Shown: positions 1-9,132, numbered from the stretch's first letter. The stretch: DNA of 64,000 nt from Leptospira montravelensis (GCF_004770045.1 NZ_RQFO01000016.1:1-64000), one strand, 5' to 3'. Notes: generated by a model not told the origin, from the letters alone. A program made the numbers and translations.

Positions 1-1
1 G

Positions 2-1687
2 CCTACGCCACCACCACCTCCTCCCCCTCCAGAAGAACCAGCGGAGTATGTAAGTCCAATGAAAGGGAATCTAACGGGAGAATACCTAAAAAGTTTACAA
101 ATCACCGCAAAACAAAGAAAGGCGTTACAAGAAAATACTAACCTTTGGTTTGCCGACCGATTTCGGGTGGGATTTGGAATTCGTCCTAAAGCTGATTCAC
201 AATATAATACGGACTTCGATCGCTCTACTCCAGATAATAGAAATACAGTAAGTAATCAAACTCAGTTTTATCTTATTGGTGATGTATCTCCTAATGTAGC
301 TTTTAAAATTACCTTACAAGATGTAAGACTTTGGGGAGGAGAGGTTCTGAATGGAACCTCAGACCAAAGATTAGGTATCATTCCCAATGGTGGCACAACC
401 ATCGACACTTCGAAACAAAAAGAAGTGCCGATCAACAATTACACTGGGTTTCGGGAAGCCTTTGTCGATTTAAAAACAACCAACCAAATCTTTCGTGTCA
501 GAACAGGACGCCAAATTATAGACTTTGGAGACGGAAGGATTCTAGGTTCCAGAAATGATAGTTTGAATGGAAATTCTTTTGATGCCGTTCGGACAACCAT
601 CACCATTCAAAAACATAGTATCGATTTTTTCGGAGCTGTTGTAGGTTCAGAAAATAATGCGAATAGTCTTGTTTCCAATAATTCTACGAGAGTGGGTGGA
701 CCTGGAAATGCCTCCTATTACGGCGCTCATTTGGGATTCAAACCTTGGGATTGGTTGGGAATCGATTTGTATAATTTCACATTGTATAAACAAAAACAAA
801 AGGCTACTAATACCACTGTAAATTATGGGTCAGATATTTACTACCGAGGCCCAGACCAACTCAATACAACTGGCTTTCGACTCACCAATCGTACCAAAGG
901 AAATATGATCACAACCGATACTGGTATCGATTGGATGGTGGAAGCTGCTTGGCAAACAGGGTTTACTGGCGAACGAGTTTCCCCAGACTGGCTGAACCAA
1001 AAGGGAACATACACTACTAATAAAAAGACTGGAGAAGATCCTCCTTTATCCTCGCCTGTACAATATAAAGCAAACATTGTAGCAGTACAATTAGGTTACA
1101 CGCCTGTAAAAGAGTTTCGCATTGGCGTTCAATATGTCCAAGCATCGGGAGACCCCAACCGAAATGATGGAAGTGTAGCCACTTATAACCCACTGTTTGC
1201 CACTAGACGGATGGCAGGGGCGGGACTTGCATTTTCTGGAAATGGAAACTCAGGAATGGTTTTTTGGCAAAACATCAAAGACTACTCCATCAATATAAAA
1301 TATGATTCAGGGAAGTGGGGAACATTTATTCTAAATCCTCATTGGTACTATAAAGTAAAACTCCAAGATGGATATTACGATAACAATAATTATGTGGCGG
1401 GAAGCAAAGCTACTGGAGAAACCGCTTCAACAGAAGATTACTTTAACACGGAAGCATACAACCAAAACCGACCTAAACTAGGAAAACACGTTGCTACAGA
1501 AATTAATTTTATCTATATAGTGACACCTTTTGAAAATGTTTCGTTTTGGTTTGGTGCAAGTTCTCTTTATGCAGGGGATGCTATCAGAAATCAAAAAAAC
1601 AATCCGTATGAAACCGATCTGTATCATAGATACGATTTCAAACCTAACTCAAGTTATTTTACATTTCAAAGTGTGTTTGCCATTTAG
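2..1687 (+). CDS. Alginate-export-type outer-membrane porin (5' end outside window)
   Basis: The reading frame is open from base 2, so the gene begins before the window. The first in-window residues are a run of about eight prolines followed by EEPAEYVSP, and the first ATG at 59 lies inside this and is unlikely to be the start. The remainder (about 540 residues) is rich in alternating aromatic/polar strands (for example FRVGFGIRPKAD, FRVRTGRQIIDFGDGRILGS, FRIGVQYVQASGD) and ends in an aromatic-rich strand ending SVFAI, as expected of a C-terminal outer-membrane beta-barrel. This matches the alginate_export porin family known from Leptospira and proteobacteria. The proline-rich segment probably links a periplasmic N-terminus to the barrel. 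The substrate cannot be told from sequence. The family call is from memory of its sequence style, without a search. Confidence 0.7.
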   Translation, partial: PTPPPPPPPPEEPAEYVSPMKGNLTGEYLKSLQITAKQRKALQENTNLWFADRFRVGFGIRPKADSQYNTDFDRSTPDNRNTVSNQTQFYLIGDVSPNVAFKITLQDVRLWGGEVLNGTSDQRLGIIPNGGTTIDTSKQKEVPINNYTGFREAFVDLKTTNQIFRVRTGRQIIDFGDGRILGSRNDSLNGNSFDAVRTTITIQKHSIDFFGAVVGSENNANSLVSNNSTRVGGPGNASYYGAHLGFKPWDWLGIDLYNFTLYKQKQKATNTTVNYGSDIYYRGPDQLNTTGFRLTNRTKGNMITTDTGIDWMVEAAWQTGFTGERVSPDWLNQKGTYTTNKKTGEDPPLSSPVQYKANIVAVQLGYTPVKEFRIGVQYVQASGDPNRNDGSVATYNPLFATRRMAGAGLAFSGNGNSGMVFWQNIKDYSINIKYDSGKWGTFILNPHWYYKVKLQDGYYDNNNYVAGSKATGETASTEDYFNTEAYNQNRPKLGKHVATEINFIYIVTPFENVSFWFGASSLYAGDAIRNQKNNPYETDLYHRYDFKPNSSYFTFQSVFAI

Positions 1688-1796
1688 ATTTATATTTTAA
1701 AAATTTTCAATGGTTAAGTTATTTTCATTATAACAAACTCAATTAACGAAAGCTATTGTGAATTAAAAAAATCTAAATCGGACAACGAAGAAAAAA

Positions 1797-1830
1797 CCTG
1801 ATCCCTTATTCTTATAGAGTAAGGATCAGG
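1797..1830 (-). terminator. Rho-independent terminator of the TetR gene
   Basis: The arms CCTGATCC and GGATCAGG (with further TTA/TAA pairing inside) form a strong hairpin. On the minus strand it is followed by TTTTTTCTTC (complement of 1787-1796). It sits between the convergent porin and TetR genes and may stop transcription from both sides. Confidence 0.75.
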
Positions 1831-1843
1831 AAATATTCCTACT

Positions 1844-2542
1844 TTATTTTCGTTCCATCCTAAGTTTTTCCAATCCATCCAAAATCAAATTTAAACCAAA
1901 TTCAAAGTCATGAAGTCCATTATATTTACCAGATATCACTTCTCTTGTTAAATTGGTTAAATGAGAAAAATGACTCTTCTCCAACTGAGGCAAAAACCCT
2001 GAAGCTTCTTTTGCGTATTCATTAGGATCAATGGGAAAATTCAATTCTTGTAGAATAAATCCATAAATATGACTGTCGATTGTATTGATAATGTGATCGG
2101 CGGTCTGCATAGAAAATCCTGCCGAATGTAAACAACCAAGTGTTCTGTCAAAGTATGTCAACATACTAACTCCGACATTCATACGAGAAACAATAAGAGA
2201 AGTGGCCCAAGGATGTAAAATTAAAATTTCGCGAGCAGACTTTGCTCTTTTTATCATTTCTTGTTTCCAATCTTCACCTATCGAAGGTAATGTGATTTTT
2301 GAAATCACAAGATCCACGATTCCATCCAAAACTTCGTCTTTATTTTTTACGTGATTGTATAATGACATGGCTTCCACACCCAAACTGGATGCTAAATGGC
2401 GCATTGATAATTCTTCCAAACCGAACTCATCAGCAATGCGAATGGCAGATTCTAAAACTAAAATCCGAGATAATGTCTGTCTTTTTTTAACTTTTTTAGA
2501 GAGCTTCGCAGACGATAATCTGGGTTTCTTTTTTTTATCCAC
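1844..2542 (-). CDS. TetR/AcrR-family transcriptional regulator
   Basis: A 232-residue protein with a basic Lys-rich N-terminal tail (about residues 1-25), then a TetR-type helix-turn-helix at about 30-75 (ADEFGLEELSMRHLASSLGV followed by SLYNHVKNKDEVLDGI). The remainder is helical and resembles the tetracycline-repressor-type C-terminal domain, which binds a small-molecule ligand and dimerises. It is divergent from the zinc-type quinone oxidoreductase at 2677. The 134-bp gap holds a perfect palindrome between promoter elements, so I infer that it represses the oxidoreductase and itself. The ligand is unknown. The start ATG at 2542 is preceded by an AAGGAG-like sequence on the minus strand. 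Confidence 0.88.
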   Translation of the reverse strand: MDKKKKPRLSSAKLSKKVKKRQTLSRILVLESAIRIADEFGLEELSMRHLASSLGVEAMSLYNHVKNKDEVLDGIVDLVISKITLPSIGEDWKQEMIKRAKSAREILILHPWATSLIVSRMNVGVSMLTYFDRTLGCLHSAGFSMQTADHIINTIDSHIYGFILQELNFPIDPNEYAKEASGFLPQLEKSHFSHLTNLTREVISGKYNGLHDFEFGLNLILDGLEKLRMERK

Positions 2543-2625
2543 GTCTTCTCCTTTTATATTTTATATCACAAATTCCACTATATTTCTATTGTTTTTAGCA
2601 AGAATTCATATAGAAATAAATTTCC

Positions 2626-2653
2626 TTGACTTACTTACGGTGTAAGTATAAAT
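2626..2653 (+). promoter_or_regulatory. Promoter with embedded TetR-type operator
   Basis: TTGACT (2626-2631) and TATAAAT (2647-2653) form -35/-10-like elements with a short 15-bp spacer. Between and overlapping them lies the perfect palindrome TACTTACGGTGTAAGTA (2632-2648; 7-bp arms around GGT). This is the geometry of a TetR-family operator that blocks RNA polymerase. The pairing with the adjacent TetR protein is inferred from position. Confidence 0.65.
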
Positions 2654-2676
2654 AGTGATTTCAGGAGAAATTACCA

Positions 2677-3636
2677 TTGAGAGTAGTCACCGCAAGAAAG
2701 TATGGATCCCCGGATGTGTTTCGAGTGGAAAATTGGGAAATCCCTTCCCCCCAAAAAAATGAAATTCGGATCCAAAATCACAATGGCGCCGTTAATTCTG
2801 CTGATTGGCGCCTGCGTAAACCCGATCCGAAACTCGTCCGATTGTTTTTTGGAATTTTGAAACCAAAACAACCTGTCCTTGGAATTTCCTTTGCAGGAGT
2901 GGTGGATGCCGTTGGTAAAAACGTGACAAAATTTCAAATCGGAGACAAAGTTTTTGGATCCACTGGAATGCAAATGGGAGGTTATGCGGAATACATTTGT
3001 ATCAATGAATCGTCGGTTATGACTACACTTCCCAAAGAAATATCCTTCCCACAAGGTGCTGCTTTGCCATTTGGTAGTTTAACAGCGATCGACTTCCTTC
3101 AAAAATCTAAGATTCAAAAAGATCAAACCATAATTATTTATGGGGCCTCAAGCTCAGTCGGAACAGCCACAATCCAATTGGCAAAACATATGGGAGCCGT
3201 TGTCACAGCAGTTTGTAGTGCAGGAAATTTCTCTTTAGTAAAATCAATCGGTGCAGATTTTGTAATGGATTATGATAGTTTTCATTCTGAATCACATAAC
3301 AAAACCTATGATGTTGTATTTGAATGTGTTGGTAAATCATCCATTCCTTCCAATTTAAAACACCTTACAAAAGGCGGAGTATTAGTATTAGTCGGAGCAT
3401 CTTTTAAAGATATGTTTCAAGCTGCATGGATTTCCTTATCTCGGGGAATCCAAATAAAATTTGGACCAATCAAAGAAACTTTAGAAAATCTGAATTATAT
3501 CACTGAACTCGCTAAAAAGGGAAAATTTAAAGTGGTAATCGATAAATCTTTTCCCCTTGAATCAATGTCAATGGCACACCAATATGTAGAAGCTGGACAC
3601 AAAAAAGGTAATGTAGTAATTGATATAATCAATTAA
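2677..3636 (+). CDS. NAD(P)-dependent alcohol dehydrogenase / quinone oxidoreductase (MDR family)
   Basis: A 319-residue medium-chain dehydrogenase/reductase. The N-terminal GroES-like domain (about 1-125) includes NSADWRLRKPDP and the GVVDAVGKNVTKFQIGDKVFG core. The Rossmann domain carries the nucleotide-binding stretch IIIYGASSSVGTATIQLAK at about 150. The structural-zinc cysteine cluster of true alcohol dehydrogenases is absent, which points to the zinc-free quinone-oxidoreductase branch. The start is TTG at 2677, with AGGAG (2663-2667) upstream; no nearby in-frame ATG fits as well. Physiological substrate unknown. Control by the divergent TetR through the palindrome at 2632-2648 suggests induction by a reactive or xenobiotic compound (inference). 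Confidence 0.88.
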   Translation: MRVVTARKYGSPDVFRVENWEIPSPQKNEIRIQNHNGAVNSADWRLRKPDPKLVRLFFGILKPKQPVLGISFAGVVDAVGKNVTKFQIGDKVFGSTGMQMGGYAEYICINESSVMTTLPKEISFPQGAALPFGSLTAIDFLQKSKIQKDQTIIIYGASSSVGTATIQLAKHMGAVVTAVCSAGNFSLVKSIGADFVMDYDSFHSESHNKTYDVVFECVGKSSIPSNLKHLTKGGVLVLVGASFKDMFQAAWISLSRGIQIKFGPIKETLENLNYITELAKKGKFKVVIDKSFPLESMSMAHQYVEAGHKKGNVVIDIIN

Positions 3637-3644
3637 CATAGTTT

Positions 3645-3675
3645 AAGTGAGATCAACATTAGCTTGATCCCACTT
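3645..3675. terminator. Hairpin in the convergent 3' region
   Basis: AAGTG-A-GATCAA and TTGATC-C-CACTT pair (11 bp with one mismatch, 7-nt loop) just after the oxidoreductase stop codon. No long T-run follows on either strand, so it may be an imperfect terminator or an mRNA 3'-end stabiliser. Confidence 0.45.
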
Positions 3676-3791
3676 ATCAAAACTTTATATTTTCAAGTGT
3701 GAAACCGGATGTTAAACTAGAAATTTACAACCTTTTGGTTCACTGGCCTTTCCGAATTTAAATGGAGAGCAACTCATTAACAATTCTATTT

Positions 3792-4619
3792 TTAATTTCT
3801 GATCGGTGGTAAAACATAAAACAAAATTGCAAAAAAATGACAAAGACTTCCCGAGAGAACAAAGAGATGCCAAATAGCATGGTTGAATGGCAATCGATCC
3901 CAAAGATAAAATATCACCCCAACCGTATAACTAAGACCACCTGCGACAAGCCAAGAAATACCACCAATCCCGATCGCTTGACGAATGTCTTTGATCACAA
4001 AAATGGCAAGCCAACCCATTAAGATATATACAACAACGCGAGCGCCACTATATTTTCCTGGAAACAACAACAACAAAATGACTCCTGTAAATGCCAAAAT
4101 CCATACTACAAGAAATAATGTCCAACCCCACTCTGAACTTTCGCGCAAACTAACAAGCGTAAATGGCGTATACGTTCCCGCAATTAACAAATAAATGGAA
4201 GCATGATCTATCACTTTAAAGATGCGTTTTGTAGCGGTATGATAAATTCCATGATAAAGAGTGGAGGCAAGATATAGAAGGATAAGTGTTGCCCCGTAAA
4301 TGGCAGAACTTACAATATGCCAAACATCTCCATACAAAACTGCAACTGTCAACAGAAGGGAAAGTCCAGCGATACTTAGGCCACCTCCAATTCCATGTGT
4401 GACAGCATTTGCAATTTCATGCCCAATAGAATATTCATGAATGGTATCAATGAGTTCACTAGTGGATTGATGCAAATCTATTGATGGATTAGGTACCGAA
4501 AGCGAAACTACACTTTTTTCGTTGGATGTTCTTTTGGAAACAATGGTTTGTTTCTTTGTTTGTTGGTCAGAACGATTCGTTTTTTTTGTTACTTTGGCTT
4601 TAGCTTTTTTCACTTTCAT
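3792..4619 (-). CDS. Hemolysin III / PAQR-family integral membrane protein
   Basis: A 275-residue protein. The first ~60 residues are a highly basic Lys/Thr/Ser-rich cytoplasmic tail (VKKAKAKVTKKTNRSDQQTKK), longer than in typical bacterial members (about 210-220 aa). From about residue 66 the family signature begins: SIGHEIANAVTHGIGGGLSI, then seven hydrophobic segments. The conserved polar motifs of the PAQR/HlyIII family are present: ASTLYH, KVIDHASIYLLIAGTYTPF and, near the C-terminus, FNHAIWHLFVLSGSLCHFFA. In the family these His/Ser/Asp residues form a metal-dependent hydrolase-like site. Despite the name, haemolytic activity is not implied. It is divergent from the Mg2+ ATPase gene; no functional link is shown. 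Confidence 0.88.
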   Translation of the reverse strand: MKVKKAKAKVTKKTNRSDQQTKKQTIVSKRTSNEKSVVSLSVPNPSIDLHQSTSELIDTIHEYSIGHEIANAVTHGIGGGLSIAGLSLLLTVAVLYGDVWHIVSSAIYGATLILLYLASTLYHGIYHTATKRIFKVIDHASIYLLIAGTYTPFTLVSLRESSEWGWTLFLVVWILAFTGVILLLLFPGKYSGARVVVYILMGWLAIFVIKDIRQAIGIGGISWLVAGGLSYTVGVIFYLWDRLPFNHAIWHLFVLSGSLCHFFAILFYVLPPIRN

Positions 4620-4758
4620 AGGATTTCTGTAATATCTATTTGGTTCCTTTCAATTGCAAACGTCAATCGAAAGAAATCATGTGATTGACTGTAAGCGCTA
4701 AGTGAACCATTTTTATAAAAACTACATTTACCTATTTGTTCTTATTTGAGGTTTATTG

Positions 4759-7329
4759 ATGCAGCCCAATTTTAATACATCCACCTGGTGGCTGAATTCT
4801 TTAAATGAAACCTTATCTTACCTAAAAGTAGATAACTTAGGTCTCAGTTCAGACAATGCAGCCGTTCGGTTACAGCAATTTGGAGCCAATCAATTTGCCA
4901 TTCGAAAAACCAAACCAATATGGCGACAAATAATAACAAAGTTTAGAAATCCTTTAATTCTACTTCTACTTTTTGCTAGTGGAGTTTCTGCCTTCATGGG
5001 AGAAATTTCCAATTTTTTAATCATTACCGTTTTGGTTTTTTTTAGTGTTCTCTTAGATTTTTTCCAAGAACATAAAGCAGAAAAATCTGCTGAAAGTCTA
5101 CGGCATTCCGTTTCTATTCGCACAACAGTAGTCAGGGATGGAAATAAGATCAGTTCTCCCGTGGCACAAATTGTACCAGGTGATGTTGTTTTACTTTCCG
5201 CAGGTGATATGATTCCGGCCGATGGACGGGTGTTAGATGCAAATGATTTTTTTGTTAAACAGGCTTTACTTACAGGAGAAACCTATCCCATCGAAAAAAA
5301 ACCCGGTGAACTAAATTCAGAGGCTAATGATATCACAAATGCCTCTAATGCTGTATTTATGGGAACCACTGTCATTAGCGGGAGTGCCAAAATTCTCATT
5401 GTGAACACAGGTTTGAATACGGCCATGGGTACGATTGCTGAAAATCTAAGTAAAACACCTCCTCCAACCTCATTTGAGGTAGGGACAGAAAAGTTTGGAT
5501 CTCTCATTATGAGAATGACAGTACTTCTTGTACTTTTTGTCCTCTTAGTAAACGCTATTTTACTCAAACCTTGGTTAGATTCTTTTTTATTTGCCGTTGC
5601 TTTGGCTGTCGGGTTAACACCGGAACTATTACCGATGGTAATTTCTATTACTCTTTCACGTGGTGCTATGATGATGGCTAAAAAGAAAGTCATCGTAAAA
5701 CAACTTTCCTCAATCCAAAATCTTGGTTCAATGGATACACTTTGTACAGACAAAACGGGGACTCTAACGGAAGCCAAAATCAAATTAGAAAAACATGTAA
5801 ACCTAAATGGAGAAGTAAGTCATCGCGTATTAGAATTGGCCTTTCTTAACAGTTATTTTGAAACCGGTTTAAAAAGTCCTTTAGATGAAGCAATCCTTGA
5901 ACATGATGAAATTTCTGTAGAACAATGGACTAAAATTGATGAGGTTCCTTTTGATTTTGAAAGAAGGCGAGTTTCTGTATTAATCAATCATTCTGAAAAC
6001 AAAAAACGTATACTTGTGGTAAAAGGTGCGCCAGAAGAGATCATTCAACTTTGTACCCATTATGAAACAGACAATAAAACTACAAAAACAATAGATTCCA
6101 ATGCTCTGGAAAAAATCAGGTCGATATATACTGCACTTGAAATGGAGGGATTTCGCGTATTGGGAATTGCATGGAGAGAAGAAACAATTGAACACAATCA
6201 TGCTGTCGTTAGTGATGAAACAGAATTAACACTTTCGGGATTTGCTGCATTTTTAGATCCACCAAAAGAAAGTGCAAAGTCCGCCTTATCTGCGCTAAAT
6301 GATATTGGTGTCTCTGTAAAAATCATAACAGGTGATAGTGAACTTGTGTCTCAACATGTTTGTTCTGAACTGAAAATACCGATTTTAGGAGTCTTAACAG
6401 GTAAAGATATCGATAAAATGGAAGATACCGCGCTCCAAGTAAAAGCGGAAAACACCAACTTATTTTGTCGAATGAATCCATCTCAGAAAAACAGAATTAT
6501 TTTAGCCTTAAAACAAAGAGGTCATGTTGTTGGATATTTGGGTGATGGTGTAAACGATGCTCCTTCGCTTCATTCCGCTGACATCGGACTGTCGGTCGAT
6601 ACAGCGGTTGACGTGGCAAAAGAAGCCGCGGATATGATTTTGTTAGATCATGATTTACATGTTTTATACGAAGGCGTTATGGAAGGAAGGAGGACTTTTG
6701 GGAATATTATGAAATACATAATGATGGGAACAAGTTCTAATTTTGGAAATATGTTTAGTATGGCAGGGGCAGCATTGTTTCTCCCTTTTTTACCAATGTT
6801 ACCCACACAAATTCTTCTCAATAACTTTTTATATGATCTTTCTGAAGTACCAATTCCCCTTGATAAAGTAGACCAAGAAGAATTGAAAGCACCTCGCATT
6901 ATGGACATTGGTTTTATCCGTAATTTTATGTTAACCATTGGACCCATTAGTTCTGCTTTTGATTTTTTAACTTTCTACGTCATGCTTATCATTTTAAACG
7001 CAAACGAAGCGTTATTCCAAACGGGTTGGTTTGTGGAATCTCTTTGTACACAAGTATTGGTTATCTTTATCATTCGGACAAAAGGAAATCCGATTAAAAG
7101 TATGCCTAATCGAATACTTGCAATTGTATCTTTAAGTGTTGCAGGAATTGGAGCTTTTTTGCCATTCACATCCGTTGGTTCTTATTTTGGATTAGTTCCG
7201 CCACCTATGGAGTTTTATGCGATTTTGGCTTTGATGGTTGTCATTTATTTGGCAGTAGTTGAATCAGCTAAACGAATTTTCTATTATATTCACGATAAAA
7301 AAATGAAACCCATGCGCCAGGGATCGTAG
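4759..7329 (+). CDS. mgtA: Magnesium-translocating P-type ATPase
   Basis: An 856-residue P3-type ATPase that imports Mg2+ across the inner membrane using ATP. The N-terminal cation-ATPase domain is followed by two membrane helices, the actuator loop with LLTGETYPIEK, and the phosphorylation motif CTDKTGTLTEAKI (Asp at about 331). Further on come KGAPEEI in the nucleotide-binding domain, the hinge VGYLGDGVNDAPSLHSADIGLSVD, and the C-terminal membrane helices with ILLNNFLYDLSEVPIPLD, a stretch typical of MgtA/MgtB. VGLTPELLPMVISITLSRGA preceding the P-domain is also characteristic of Mg2+ ATPases rather than Ca2+ pumps. I choose ATG at 4759 rather than TTG at 4756 because GAGGT at 4748-4752 is better spaced. 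No MgtC gene and no recognisable Mg2+-sensing leader is seen upstream. Confidence 0.92.
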   Translation: MQPNFNTSTWWLNSLNETLSYLKVDNLGLSSDNAAVRLQQFGANQFAIRKTKPIWRQIITKFRNPLILLLLFASGVSAFMGEISNFLIITVLVFFSVLLDFFQEHKAEKSAESLRHSVSIRTTVVRDGNKISSPVAQIVPGDVVLLSAGDMIPADGRVLDANDFFVKQALLTGETYPIEKKPGELNSEANDITNASNAVFMGTTVISGSAKILIVNTGLNTAMGTIAENLSKTPPPTSFEVGTEKFGSLIMRMTVLLVLFVLLVNAILLKPWLDSFLFAVALAVGLTPELLPMVISITLSRGAMMMAKKKVIVKQLSSIQNLGSMDTLCTDKTGTLTEAKIKLEKHVNLNGEVSHRVLELAFLNSYFETGLKSPLDEAILEHDEISVEQWTKIDEVPFDFERRRVSVLINHSENKKRILVVKGAPEEIIQLCTHYETDNKTTKTIDSNALEKIRSIYTALEMEGFRVLGIAWREETIEHNHAVVSDETELTLSGFAAFLDPPKESAKSALSALNDIGVSVKIITGDSELVSQHVCSELKIPILGVLTGKDIDKMEDTALQVKAENTNLFCRMNPSQKNRIILALKQRGHVVGYLGDGVNDAPSLHSADIGLSVDTAVDVAKEAADMILLDHDLHVLYEGVMEGRRTFGNIMKYIMMGTSSNFGNMFSMAGAALFLPFLPMLPTQILLNNFLYDLSEVPIPLDKVDQEELKAPRIMDIGFIRNFMLTIGPISSAFDFLTFYVMLIILNANEALFQTGWFVESLCTQVLVIFIIRTKGNPIKSMPNRILAIVSLSVAGIGAFLPFTSVGSYFGLVPPPMEFYAILALMVVIYLAVVESAKRIFYYIHDKKMKPMRQGS

Positions 7330-7337
7330 CGGAAATA

Positions 7338-7357
7338 CTTTGCACTATGGTGCAAAG
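7338..7357. repeat. Perfect hairpin after mgtA
   Basis: CTTTGCAC-TATG-GTGCAAAG is an 8-bp perfect stem with a 4-nt loop, starting 9 nt after the mgtA stop. No T-run follows on either strand, so it may be a 3'-end stabiliser or the edge of the GC-rich element that follows. Confidence 0.5.
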
Positions 7358-7432
7358 ATTGGAGCGGAGAGCCCGGTCGAGCCCTCAATGGATTTATTAT
7401 AACCATCCGGTTCGAGGCGCCCCGATCCAAAC
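7358..7432. repeat. GC-rich intergenic island
   Basis: This short non-coding block (containing GAGCGGAGAGCCCGG, TCGAGCCCTC and GGTTCGAGGCGCCCC) is strikingly GC-rich against AT-rich flanks. No reading frame crosses it convincingly. It may be a copy of a dispersed intergenic repeat, but no second copy occurs in this window. Confidence 0.35.
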
Positions 7433-7437
7433 GGTTG

Positions 7438-7776
7438 TTATTCGGCAGTTTTTTTCTTTTTATCGTTTTTCTTTGTTTTTGCCTCTTTGGCTTTTTCTTT
7501 CATTTCCTCTTTTTTTTCTTCCTTCTTTTCCATACGTGCGGATTTCATCTCTTCGAGAGTTACCGATCCATCAGCGTCTTTATCAAGTTCGGTGAAAAAC
7601 CCATCATGGAACTTTTGCCATTCTTCTTTAGAGACCTTATTGTCACCGCTGGAATCCATTTTTTTGAAATGATCCCCTGCCATCGCATTTCTTCCGTGGC
7701 CATCGTGGTCATGAGCAAATACGGAAGTCACCGCAAGAAAGGTTAAACCAGTCAAAACTGTTAGAATTTTTTTCAT
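7438..7776 (-). CDS. Secreted EF-hand calcium-binding protein
   Basis: A small 112-residue protein with a Sec signal peptide (about 1-21, cleaved near VFA-HDH) and two EF-hand loops. Loop 1 spans residues 41-52 (DSSGDNKVSKEE; ligands D41, S43, D45, S49, E52). Loop 2 spans 65-76 (DKDADGSVTLEE; D65, D67, D69, T73, E76). Both loops keep the acidic ligand at positions 1 and 12, so calcium binding is likely. The C-terminal third is an extreme Lys/Glu/Met-rich low-complexity helix (about 82-112). The short His/Asp-rich mature N-terminus (HDHDGHGRN) could bind another metal. It is expected in the periplasm. No operon partner; function beyond Ca2+ binding unknown. Confidence 0.85.
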   Translation of the reverse strand: MKKILTVLTGLTFLAVTSVFAHDHDGHGRNAMAGDHFKKMDSSGDNKVSKEEWQKFHDGFFTELDKDADGSVTLEEMKSARMEKKEEKKEEMKEKAKEAKTKKNDKKKKTAE

Positions 7777-7933
7777 AAAAAACCTCAGCCGAATTCTTTA
7801 ACAAATTTAGATGTAAGTCAACCCCTTCACCGATTTTTCACTTTGGAAATTTTTTATATTCATTCTATTTTTTGATTTCCCTTCAATTTTCTTTCATTTA
7901 TCATTTCTGAACGAATGTCCTTGGACACAAATA

Positions 7934-9115
7934 ATGAACCAAAGAAAGTATTTGATTAATGTAGCATTTTTTCTATTTGTTTTTACAAGTTTTTCGATCC
8001 AAACGGAACCAACGAACATTGAAGATTGCCCGAGACCCATTGCCGATCATGACTGGGAAATTTCGCATTCAATCGAATCCGAATTTGATCAAAAAAAGTT
8101 TTGTTTATATATGAAAGAAATTGGATCCGAGGAAAGCGAGTTTCATTCGTTTTTAATCGAAAGACATGGGAAAATAGTCGCAGAGGTTTATAATGAAGGG
8201 AAAGACCATCCATTTAACAAACGCTATGGTCTAAGATTTCCTTTTGATGGAAAAACAAAATTTGATGTGAACACCTTACACGATGTAAGGTCAGTCAGTA
8301 AATCGGTTGTTTCATTACTGTTTGGGATTGCCATTGATAAAAAAATAATCAATAGATTAGATTTACCAGTTCTTTCTTTTTATCCAGAGTTATCCATTCC
8401 CCCCGATGATCCAAAACAAAAAATTACTTGGAGACACCTTTTAACAATGAGTAGTGGACTCGATTGGGAAGAATGGAGGTATGGATTTTTATTTAGTGAT
8501 GAGACAAGACTCCTATGGAAAAAAGACATCCCAAGTTTTGTTTTTGATAGAAACATGTTACATCCACCAGGAACTAAATTCAATTACAACGGAGGTGGAA
8601 CTTCAGTTCTTTCTTCGATTCTAATTCAGAAAACTGGCAAATCATTAAAGGAATTGGCGAAAGATTGGTTATTTGATCCTTTAGAAATTCAAAACTTTGA
8701 ATGGGTGGAAGATCAAAATGGGAGAGCCCTTGCTCATGCTGGCCTTCGTTTAAAACCAAGAGATATGTTAAAGATAGGAAGGTTAGTTTTAAATGGCGGT
8801 AACTGGAAAGGAAAACAAATTGTCTCAAAACAATGGTTAAACGATTCCCTAAAACACCAAATAAATTCAGAGGTAAAAGTATTTAGAAAAGACGAAAGGC
8901 CTCTTGGTTACGGTTACCAGTGGTGGCTCGGGGAAACCATTTTTTTAGAGAAAAAAATCCCTTGGTCACTGGCACTAGGGAATGGAGGCCAACTCATTTT
9001 CTCCATCCCTAGTTTAGATATGGTGATCGTTACCACTGCGGGTGGTTATGGAGATCCGGCTACCATCCAAAGAATTTTGGACCTTGTCGAAAAAATCATA
9101 ACAACCGCTAAGTGA
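7934..9115 (+). CDS. Serine hydrolase of the beta-lactamase (class C-like) family
   Basis: A 393-residue exported protein with an N-terminal hydrophobic signal sequence (about 1-23). The catalytic S-x-x-K tetrad is seen as SVSK at residues 120-123. A downstream Tyr-containing motif FNYNGGG lies near residue 218, at the position of the family's YxN motif, and GNGGQLIFS lies near the C-terminus. The family includes esterases, D-aminopeptidases and 6-aminohexanoate-dimer hydrolases as well as true class C beta-lactamases, so resistance is not implied. It stands alone between the EF-hand gene and the convergent fatty-acid operon; the substrate cannot be inferred. Confidence 0.85.
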   Translation: MNQRKYLINVAFFLFVFTSFSIQTEPTNIEDCPRPIADHDWEISHSIESEFDQKKFCLYMKEIGSEESEFHSFLIERHGKIVAEVYNEGKDHPFNKRYGLRFPFDGKTKFDVNTLHDVRSVSKSVVSLLFGIAIDKKIINRLDLPVLSFYPELSIPPDDPKQKITWRHLLTMSSGLDWEEWRYGFLFSDETRLLWKKDIPSFVFDRNMLHPPGTKFNYNGGGTSVLSSILIQKTGKSLKELAKDWLFDPLEIQNFEWVEDQNGRALAHAGLRLKPRDMLKIGRLVLNGGNWKGKQIVSKQWLNDSLKHQINSEVKVFRKDERPLGYGYQWWLGETIFLEKKIPWSLALGNGGQLIFSIPSLDMVIVTTAGGYGDPATIQRILDLVEKIITTAK

Positions 9116-9132
9116 AATGTTATATCCCCTGT

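Noticed and set aside
3712..3903. Short minus-strand frame at the 3' side of the hemolysin-III gene
   Set aside because: Overlaps the hemolysin-III gene in another frame and lacks a start signal; a shadow.
4662..4689. Inverted repeat GTCAATC/GATTGAC upstream of mgtA as an Mg2+ sensor
   Set aside because: A 7-bp arm with a 14-nt centre is weak evidence, and no M-box features are present.
5283..5783. 166-codon minus-strand frame inside mgtA
   Set aside because: Antisense of conserved ATPase motifs; chance open frame.
7347..7746. Plus-strand frames opposite the EF-hand gene, rich in Phe/Leu
   Set aside because: They are the antisense of the Lys/Glu-rich EF-hand protein, which explains the composition.
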